In this document: piece after piece, positions 57,024 through 64,000 of the stretch
Numbering within the stretch: the first letter of the stretch is position 1
How the letters are laid out: every line of letters begins with the position of its first letter
Source of the DNA: Zygnema cylindricum
Taxonomy: Eukaryota; Streptophyta; Zygnematophyceae; Zygnematales; Zygnemataceae
Assembly (NCBI GenBank): GCA_037447655.1
Contig: JBBHKE010002999.1
Location: 62,001 to 126,000, forward strand
Direction of reading: 5' to 3'
DNA: 64,000 bases
Position numbers and translations under genes: made by a program
The notes under the pieces: generated by a model
Seen by the model: the letters and a program-made list of their open reading frames with translations, nothing else
What the model was told of the DNA's origin: nothing
Database searches by the model: none

Positions 57024-57125
57024 AGAAGCAGCGAAAAGTGTGTTGAGATATCTTGCAGGTACTCGAAATATAAAGCTTGTACTCGGAGGGGGGGTTGTGA
57101 AAACACAAACATGGAGCAATGCTAG
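57024..57125 (+). pseudogene. pol: Copia-2 RT fragment between two insertions
   Basis: About 34 codons read AAKSVLRYLAGTRNIKLVL and then Gly-rich residues ending WSNA. They join upstream to ADWE at 52221 and downstream to the RNase H piece at 63614. The fragment is stranded between the LARD-like element and Copia-4. Confidence 0.85.
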
Positions 57126-58192
57126 TGCAACTATGAGACCTCCATAGGTCCTTAGAATGAAAAGCTTGCAAGAAGCCTCTAGGAAAACCTTGACCCCTTT
57201 GTGTTTCATCAAGAATAACTGCCACACTGGCAGACAAAAACTCAAACCACCATCAGCCTTGTGAAAGGAAGACTCCCTTTTTGTTGATAGCAAAAATAAT
57301 CTCTGAATTTGCTCCTCGAGCAATAAGTTATGGAGGGTTAAAGTTGACCTTTTGTGTAGAAGCTCTTTGGGAAAGAGGGTCCTATCTACCAAATTTTCCT
57401 AATTCCTATCTCAGTCTAAAACTCTATCTTCTCACGAACGCCACCAATTATATTACACTGCTATACAAAAAAGTACACCTGCCGATGTACTTTCTGTAGT
57501 GACATTGTACAACATGGCCTAAATGTTAACACATGTCATATCCGGATTTGTTCCAGCAATCCTCGGAGATGCCGCGATCGAATGTCCCGGTGCCACATGT
57601 CATCCGATGTGGTAATGACCACAAACCGCCAAAATCCTCTTCCGCAATCTCGGCATTCTTCCCAGCCGTCCGATTGAATTCAAATTTCAATCGTAGCCAT
57701 CATAAATACTTGCGCGGTATTTGTTTCGCTATCAAAACAAATGCGAGACACTTGTTTCTTCACCGTACCGTAATCCGTACTTTTACATAACGGTATCTAT
57801 GGATCCCGTAAACAATTGCCGTTTAATTTATCAGCCTACGCGATAACATTTATGTCATTATCAAACCCTATAGCGTTTAACAATAGCCTTAGACTAAACG
57901 GATAGAGCTACCGGCTATCAAAAACTTTGACAAACGATAGGTTCCAGGATCAAATCTTGTACAGCTGTTCTTTTAGTAAATTATCTAATCTACTACTGGT
58001 AAATCAACTAATCTACTGCCCATCTTTCTCTAGATAGCATAGGCAGCCATGACTCTAGTTTCCTCTCCAACTTTCAGTGACTTCAAAAAGTGTGGGCTAT
58101 GAAGAGAGAGAAGTCAGAGGCAGACTGCCTCGGCTTCTTTTCTGCATTTCTTTTGGACCTAGAAAATACTAAAAAATCCATTAATTTCTACA
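57126..58192 (-). repeat. Copia-4 3' LTR
   Basis: On the minus strand it starts TGTAGAAATTAATGG after a purine tract (AATAAGGGGAG, 58193-58203) and ends CATAGTTGCA. It is collinear with 62540-63608 but visibly diverged. Confidence 0.88.
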
Positions 58193-58204
58193 CTCCCCTT
58201 ATTT

Positions 58205-59640
58205 TCTAGTCACTTTTTCATTTTAAACCACACTTCTCCCTACAGAAAATTAGCTTAGGGGAAAGAACAGATTTGGTCATCATATCAGCTACCATCTCGC
58301 TATCTGGTCGATACTCTAGATTGATTATTTTGTTTTCTACTTTCTCTCTAACAAAGTTGAATCTAATGTCCATGTGTTTTGCTTTAAAATGATGTTTAGG
58401 ATTTACAGAAATAGCGATTGGTGCTTGATTATCACAAAATATTTTTTGCACACCACTCTTAAATTAACTAAGCTTACCAAGAAAAGACTAGACCCACATC
58501 AAATCTTTTACAACAGAGCAAAAGGCCATATACTCAGCCTCCATGGTGGTGTGAGCAATAACCTTTTGTTGCTTCCTACACCAACAACAAGCCCCATCAC
58601 ACACATATAATACATATCTAGAAGTATATCTCCTCATCGGAGCATCACCATAACTGACATCACTCAAAGTAGTGATGTCAATATTCTCCCCACCCAAATG
58701 CAACCATTGATCCCTAGTTCGTATCAAATATCTAAGGACTCTCTTAGTTGCCTCCCAAGCCCTCTTAGTGGGAGCATTTAGACTTCTACTCAGCACTCCT
58801 CCAGTTGCAGCTGAATCTGACCTGGTATAATTCGTAAAATAGATTACACTTCCCACTACTTGCCTGTAAAGAATAGTCTGCATAAACTTTTGTTCTTTCG
58901 GACCTAATTCCTCGTCTAAGACTATGACTCCTTCTTCACTCCCATCACTTCCCTTCTTTAACTTCTTTGGAGTTGTACACCTATTAGCCTTATACATTTG
59001 AAACTTTTCCAACGTGTTCGCTATTGCTTCATTTTAAGTCAATCTTATAATCTTTCTTTTTTGGTCTTTTTCTACTTGAATTCCCAAAATATATCTTGCC
59101 TCCCCCATATTGTTCATCTCAAATCTCCCCTTAAGATTGGTTTTCAGTTTTTTAATTTATTCCATTGATTTACTTAAAACAAGCAAATCATCAACATAAA
59201 TTGCAATAAAAATAAAATATTCTTCATCTTCAAAAACATAGATTGAGTTATTTGAGCTTATCCGGATATATCCCAGACTGGAAAGAAACTCATCAAGCTT
59301 TTTATTCCACTGTCGAGGCACCTGTTTCAAACCATAAGAGGATTTTATCAGTCCGCATACCTTACTCTCCTATCCTTCCTCCATAAATCCTTTGCGTTGT
59401 CGCATGAAGATCTCCACTTCCAATTCTCCATGCAAAAAGGATGTCTTCATGTCTATTTGGTGCAGTTCCATGTCTTCTGTTGCTGCCAAACTGAGAACTA
59501 TGCGGACGGAGGGAAATCTAAAGATCGGGGAAAAGCTTTCCTCGTGGTCGATTCCTTTTTTCTGTGTAAATCCTTTTGCCGCGTATCGGGTTTAGTAACG
59601 CTCAATGGTATTATCAGGGTTCAGTTTAGATTTTTACACC
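58205..59640 (-). pseudogene. pol: Copia-4 pol: RT and RNase H, broken
   Basis: From high to low coordinates: YVDD at 59188-59199 in IYVDDLLVLSKSM, GVIVLDEELGPKEQKF, YRQVVGSVIYF, AWEATKRVLRYLIRT, WLHLGGENIDITTLSDVSYG, then RNase H (SRYVLYVCDG, VIAHTTMEAEYMAF, VVKDLMWV). A stop and frame change lead to the last part (QKIFCDNQAPIAI, HFKAKHMDIRFNF, DSEMVADMMTKS). The YVDD is intact here, unlike Copia-2 and Copia-3. Confidence 0.85.
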
Positions 59641-59854
59641 CACTTACAACTGATTGGTTTTTGGTTAGGCGGACAATCCACCAGCTCCCAAGTATTGGTT
59701 GTTGTAATTGAGGCCATCTCTTCATTGATGGTTGTCTTCCACCGGTTCCTTTCTGGACAAGTCATTGCCTCTCCATAATTCTTAGGTTAATCTTAATGAG
59801 ATAGTTTTGTTACCTTGTTATTAACTTAATTTTCTTGCAACCTTTTACTACTTA

Positions 59855-60900
59855 TCATTCCGCCCTCAAAATTTGTAGTAGGAATAGATGGTTCTCGTAG
59901 GTTCTTTCGAACAATCTCGGCTTCTCCTCGTCCCTTGATTTTGAATCAATTTCAATCACTTCTTCCGTTTTGGGTACAGTTGTCACTCGAGTTTTTGCAG
60001 CCGAGTCCTTTTCGATCTGATTTGTACATACAAGAATGTCATCTTTTCTAAAACTTGGATAGTTAGGAAGCTCAAAGTCATCGATTTTTTTTGACTCAAA
60101 TCTGATTTTTACTGACATTCTATACTTGAAGGGATCCACAGACTTTCCTTCATCCAATAGTACTAGATGCTTTACTAAGATTATATTTTCCCTTTTTAGA
60201 TCATAAACTCTATATCCTTTAACATCCTCATCATATCCTAATAAGTATCCCGGTTTTCCTTTAGGATCTAGCTTCCAATTAGACCAATCTGTATCTAGAC
60301 TGAATACTTGACTGCCGAAAACCTTTAAGTAAGATATGTCTAGCTTCTGGCGGGTCCATCTCTCATAAGGTGTTTGACCTTTTACAACTGAAGTAAGAAA
60401 TCTATTATTGAGGTAATTAGCACAGTTCATTGCTTCTGCCCAAATCCTTTTTCTTATCTTCTTATCTGACAACATACTTTTAGCACTATCACTTAGTGTG
60501 CTATTAAATCTTTCCGCTACCCCATTTTGTTTCGGGTTTTCTAGAAATGTCTTTTGGTGTTGGACTCCATCTTCCCTTAGAAAATCCATAAACTTGTTAG
60601 AAGTATACTCTCCACCTTTGTAACTCCTTACTCTCTTGATTGGAGTTTCATGGAGTTTTTCGCTCCATGCTTTATATTGTCTAAAACATTCCTGAGCTTT
60701 TGCCTTGTTTTTCAAAATATACACCCTAAAATAGCGAGACTAATCATCAGTGATAGTCATCATAAATCTCTTCCCCCCGGTGTGGGCACTTTGGCCGGTC
60801 CCCAAATATTTGTGTGTACTAAATCTATAATTTTTCCTCCCTTATAGGTGGTTGTTTTGGGGAAGGGTAACGTATGTGCTTTACCTTGAGCACATCCACT
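59855..60900 (-). pseudogene. pol: Copia-4 integrase, mostly open
   Basis: A 289-codon open stretch begins just after a TAG that splits the DD(x)SR motif (the x codon). It contains QYKAWSEKLHETPIKRVRSY, with Tyr where the second catalytic Asp is expected before KGGEYTS. PKQNGVAERFNSTL keeps the Glu, and KKIRKRIWAEAMNCANYLNN, PYERWTRQKLDISYLKVFG, GYDEDVKGYRVYDL and a Lys/Asp-rich linker follow. The HHCC region upstream (60780-61120) is broken by several stops. Confidence 0.85.
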
Positions 60901-61149
60901 TTAATCACTTAGATTCTCACTCTCACCAAACTGAATCCCTTCCACCACTCCCATCTTTTTCATCTCCCTTTACTTATTTAGATTCACATGCCCAGACCTC
61001 TTATGCCACAACATTATATCATGCACACCAGGATAATAAATTTTCTTCTTTTAATTGCTTAAAATCAGCCTTGACATGCCACAGCTACCTTTTTCAATAG
61101 TGAAATAAACATCCTCCTCAAAACTAGTAGTAAAGACTCCTTTTTTTAG

Positions 61150-62539
61150 TGCTAGTATCAAAACCCTTATCATCTAATACATACGTAGAGATCAGGTTTT
61201 TGTTCAGTTCCATAATAAACAATACATCGGAGAATGTAACTATGGATGTCTTTCCTTCTACCTACACTTTCAGATCTACCGATCCTACAACAGTAGTAGT
61301 GACTATCCTTCCATTTCCGTACTCTATCTCTACGGTGGGAATCATTCTTATCTTAGTGAACAGGTGTTTATCCTTACACATGTGCAAGGAGGAACCTAAA
61401 TCTACAATCAAGCCAACTTCACCTTTCAATCCACCAAAGCATATTTCTGCTTTCGTGGAATTTCGACCTCTTTTGGCGCCTCCAACTTCTCATCCAATAA
61501 GAGCTCATCGTCCTCGTCTTTGGATTCCACCTCATGTTCTTGTGTTACAAGGGCTTTTTTCTTTCCTCTCAAGGTTCCACCTGTTTGCCCCTCCTTTAAC
61601 TGAAGCTTGGTTAGCTTAGTGCACTCCGCAATATAGTGCCATGGTTTCTTACAAGCATGACATAAACCCTTTGGAGCCCTTGGTCCGAATTCGTCGGTCT
61701 GATTTTCTGCTCCCCCTCTCCGTAATTTTCGACCGGTTTACGGGAATACTTGTTCCTTTAATCGGTCCCAACTGCCAAGGCTTGCCCACTTTTTCCTCCC
61801 ATTCGGATCTCAATCATATTCTACCGAAAGATAATCATCCCTACCTTTGAATTTCATATCCACCTTGAGTCTGGCAAGTCCTACACACGGTTGACTATGT
61901 TCTCGAACTCATCGGGTAACTTCATCAATAAATTGTTAACCTTTTCCTTTTCACTAAATTCTTTTCCAACACTCTCTAGCTCCATGAAAACTGTTGCAAG
62001 CTCATTGAAAAACTCCAACATCTTTACCTTCTTTGTATACATTCTCGTTAATTTTTTGATCAACTAACTGTTGTTGCTGAATTGGACCACTTCTGTACAT
62101 CTCTATGAGAACCATCCAAAGATCACATGCCCTCTCTACGTGCAAATGATGAGATGCAAGCCTTTGAGTAAGATGGGAGAGGATGAAGTGCTTTGCCGCT
62201 ATATTGTTTAAGTCTTAGGTATCAGTATCATTCTCCTCGTTCCTCGGACTAGGTGACATGCATGCACAACTAATTGCTATTGGTCTGGTCGTCTCCTTCT
62301 CTTTCCTTTGTCCACCACCTCCCCTTCTTTTGTCTCCTCCGTTGGAGATGGATCTGCTTTCTTGGTGAATCTGCTTCCTCCAAACACTAGAGGCATTCCA
62401 AGACTTGATGGACGCCCCACTCATCCACTCACTATTCCCCAAAACCTTTTTCTTGCAATGAGCTTCTGTCATCATACTTTCCGAGTATATGTAGCCGGTT
62501 TCATTAAAGATAGGTATCCTAGAGTGTCGGCCCATAACG
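61150..62539 (-). pseudogene. gag-pro: Copia-4 gag and protease region, broken
   Basis: gag starts MGRHSRIPIFNE, with its ATG inside the primer-site match immediately after the LTR. It continues to a basic/Gly-rich stretch and EENDTDT, then after a stop LNNIAAKHFILSHL and LASHHLHVERACDLW. A 60-codon piece at 61881-62063 has LESVGKEFSEKEKVNNLLMKL, homologous to the Copia-3 gag. Protease-region remnants follow at 61150-61500. Confidence 0.78.
62528..62539 (-). promoter_or_regulatory. Primer binding site, half-tRNA-iMet type (Copia-4)
   Basis: On the minus strand CGTTATGGGCCG follows the LTR end directly, matching the Copia-2 GGTTATGGGCC with a changed first base. The ATG (plus-strand CAT at 62533-62535) is in frame with gag. 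Confidence 0.75.
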
Positions 62540-63608
62540 TGCAACTTTGAGACCTTCATAGGTCCTTAGAATGGACAACTTGCAAGAAGCCTTTAGGATA
62601 ACCCTGACCCCTTTGTTTTTTAGCAATAATAATTGCCCCCTTGAAAGACAAAAACTATTACCACCTTCACCCCTATAAAGGGAAGAATCCCTTGAGTCAA
62701 TAGCAAAAAGAATCTCTGAATTTGCTCCTCGAGTAGTAAGTTATATAGAGTCAAAGTTGACCTTTTGTATAGAAGCTCTCTAGGAGAGAGGGTCCTATCT
62801 ACCAAATTTTTCTAAGTCCTATCTCTTTGTAAAACTCTATTTACTGACGTACGACACCAATCATATGACACTGCCGTACAAAAAAGTATAGTTGTTTGTG
62901 TACTTGTTGTACGGACATTGTACGACATGGCCTAAATGTCGACACCTGTCATATCCGGACTCGTTCCCCAATCCCCAGAGATGCGCCGATCTAATGTCCT
63001 TGTGCCACGTGTCATCCTATGTGATAACAACCATAACCCGCCGAAATCATCTTTCGAGATCTCGGCATTCTTCTTGGCCATCCAATTGAATGCAGATTTC
63101 AATCGTAGCCGCAACAAATCATTGCGTGCATTAGTTTCGTTTTCGAAACAAATAGCGATACTTGTTTTTTCTCCGTACCGTAATCCGTACTTTTACGTCA
63201 CTGTATCTTTGTATCTTGTACACAGTTGCAGTTAAATGAATTAGCCTACGCGGTAACATCTATATCATTATCAAACCCTATAGCGTTTATCACTAGTCTT
63301 AGACTAAACGGATAAAGCTATCGGCTATCGGCACCTTTGACGGACGGTAGGTACTTGGATCAAATCTTGGGTCTGATAGCTCTCCTTTTAGTAAATCATC
63401 TAATCTACTACCAGTAAATCAACTAATCTACTGGATGTCTTTCTCTGGATAGCATAGGCAGCCATGGCTCTAGCTTCCTCTCCAACTTTCAGTGATTTTG
63501 ACAAGTGTGGGAGTTTGAAGAGTGAGATGTTATAGGCAGACTACCTTGGCTTCTTTTTTACATTTCTTTAGGACCTGGAAAATACTAAAAGAACCATTTA
63601 TTTCTACA
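62540..63608 (-). repeat. Copia-4 5' LTR
   Basis: On the minus strand it starts TGTAGAAATAAATGG and ends CAAAGTTGCA. It shares with the 3' LTR the GCCACGTGTCAT / GCCACATGTCAT segment, CGTACCGTAATCCGTACTTTTA and CTATAGCGTTTA. It is followed on the plus strand by the GCTAG target duplication. Confidence 0.88.
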
Positions 63609-63613
63609 GCTAG

Positions 63614-64000
63614 ATATAGAGACATGCTAAGTCGGGAATCTAAAATCCGATTTGTTTTGAAGATGGAAGATGGAACTTGCTGTTGGAGTAGCAAATTCCA
63701 AAAAGTTACTGCTCAATCTACAACGGAGTCAAAATATATGGCAGTTGCATTTGCCCCCAACGAGCTCCTATGGGTCAAGTCAATTTTACAAGAACTTAGG
63801 TATATGCAAACAGGTCCTCAGGCTATCTGGTCTGACAACAAAGCAGCCATTGCAATTGCCTCTTACCCCAACGATCACTTTAAAAGCAAGCACATGGATG
63901 TTAGACTTCATTTTGTCTTGAAATATTACTTGTAAAAGTCATTAAATTATGTTTTTTACCGTTTGAGAAGATGGTGACTTACATGTTAACTAAAGCCCTT
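63614..64000 (+). pseudogene. pol: Copia-2 RNase H, 3' part, runs off the window
   Basis: It continues the Copia-2 frame after Copia-4: DGTCCWSSKFQ-like region (here MEDGTCCWSSKFQ), VTAQSTTESKYMAV, IWSDNKAAIAIASYP and HFKSKHMDVRLHFV. After a stop near 63933 the sequence still reads YMLTKAL in another frame at the window edge. About 20 more codons, a polypurine tract and the 3' LTR are expected beyond. Confidence 0.85.

Larger units (their letters stand above)
57126..63608 (-). mobile_element. Ty1/copia element Copia-4, complete in length, nested in Copia-2
   Basis: Two LTRs of about 1.07 kb flank gag, protease, integrase, RT and RNase H on the minus strand. The flanks are an exact 5-bp duplication GCTAG (57121-57125, 63609-63613). 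Removing the insert and one GCTAG restores the Copia-2 RNase H frame. Internal frames carry many stops, so the copy is inactive. Its gag, integrase and RT sequences resemble Copia-3, and its LTR/primer junction resembles Copia-2. Confidence 0.92.
46747..64000 (+). mobile_element. Ty1/copia element Copia-2, multiply interrupted, runs off the window
   Basis: Plus-strand pieces: LTR 46747-47735, primer site, gag, protease and start of integrase (to 49373), integrase and RT (50348-52221), a short RT piece (57024-57125), RNase H (63614-64000). The gaps are filled by an inverted solo LTR, a non-autonomous LTR element and Copia-4. At each junction the host reading resumes after removal of the insert and one target duplication. 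The 3' LTR must lie beyond 64000. Frames carry many stops. Confidence 0.82.

Overview
The window looks like a gene-free, repeat-saturated stretch of a plant-lineage nuclear genome. Ty1/copia pol domains, BED-finger hAT transposase, Harbinger- and mariner-type miniature elements, initiator-Met tRNA primer sites and repeated plant G-box cores (CACGTG) all fit a streptophyte. A charophyte alga such as Chara is my guess, with low confidence. I recognise no host protein gene, tRNA or rRNA. Everything that can be identified is a transposable element (TE), its debris, or tandem or low-complexity DNA.

Layout. 0-4.3 kb: AT-rich debris and one broken hAT transposase (1958-3941). 4.9-21.2 kb: three direct copies (A, B, C) of a long composite repeat unit. 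Copy B carries a huge 42-bp minisatellite (8085-9765). Copies B and C carry different TE insertions, so each supplies the empty site for the other. A 1.25-kb purine tract beside an assembly gap separates B from C. 21.2-25.3 kb: an hAT-like element carrying a nested hAT MITE, then two interlocked foldback elements (arm order A-B-A'-B'). 26.6-34.1 kb: an inverted copy (D) of the composite unit, split by a copia array. The array is a 5'-truncated copy joined to a full element (Copia-1, 27368-33144) whose LTRs are nearly identical but whose gag-pol is full of stops and frameshifts. 34.5-37.9 kb: several TA-flanked MITEs and an hAT MITE. 38-39.8 kb: microsatellite and degenerate repeats.

39.8-64 kb is a stack of nested LTR elements. 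Minus-strand Copia-3 is interrupted by a solo-LTR-like insertion (42127-43537) and truncated at its 5' end by plus-strand Copia-2 (46747 to beyond the window). Copia-2 is itself split by an inverted solo LTR of its own family (49374-50347), a non-autonomous LTR element without gag-pol (52222-57023), and minus-strand Copia-4 (57126-63608). Four insertions have visible target-site duplications (three exact, one 4 of 5 bases). The interrupted reading frame resumes across all four.

The most interesting observations are as follows. Copia-2 and Copia-4 have a Drosophila-copia-type primer site (GGTTATGGGCC, complementary to the anticodon region of initiator tRNA-Met) directly after the LTR, and its ATG is in frame with gag. 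The Copia-1 nonsense codons are all TAG or TAA, at positions that fit glutamine. The A-B-A'-B' foldback arrangement and the paralogous occupied/empty sites of the TA-MITEs are also notable. All family assignments come from reading the sequence; no database search was run.
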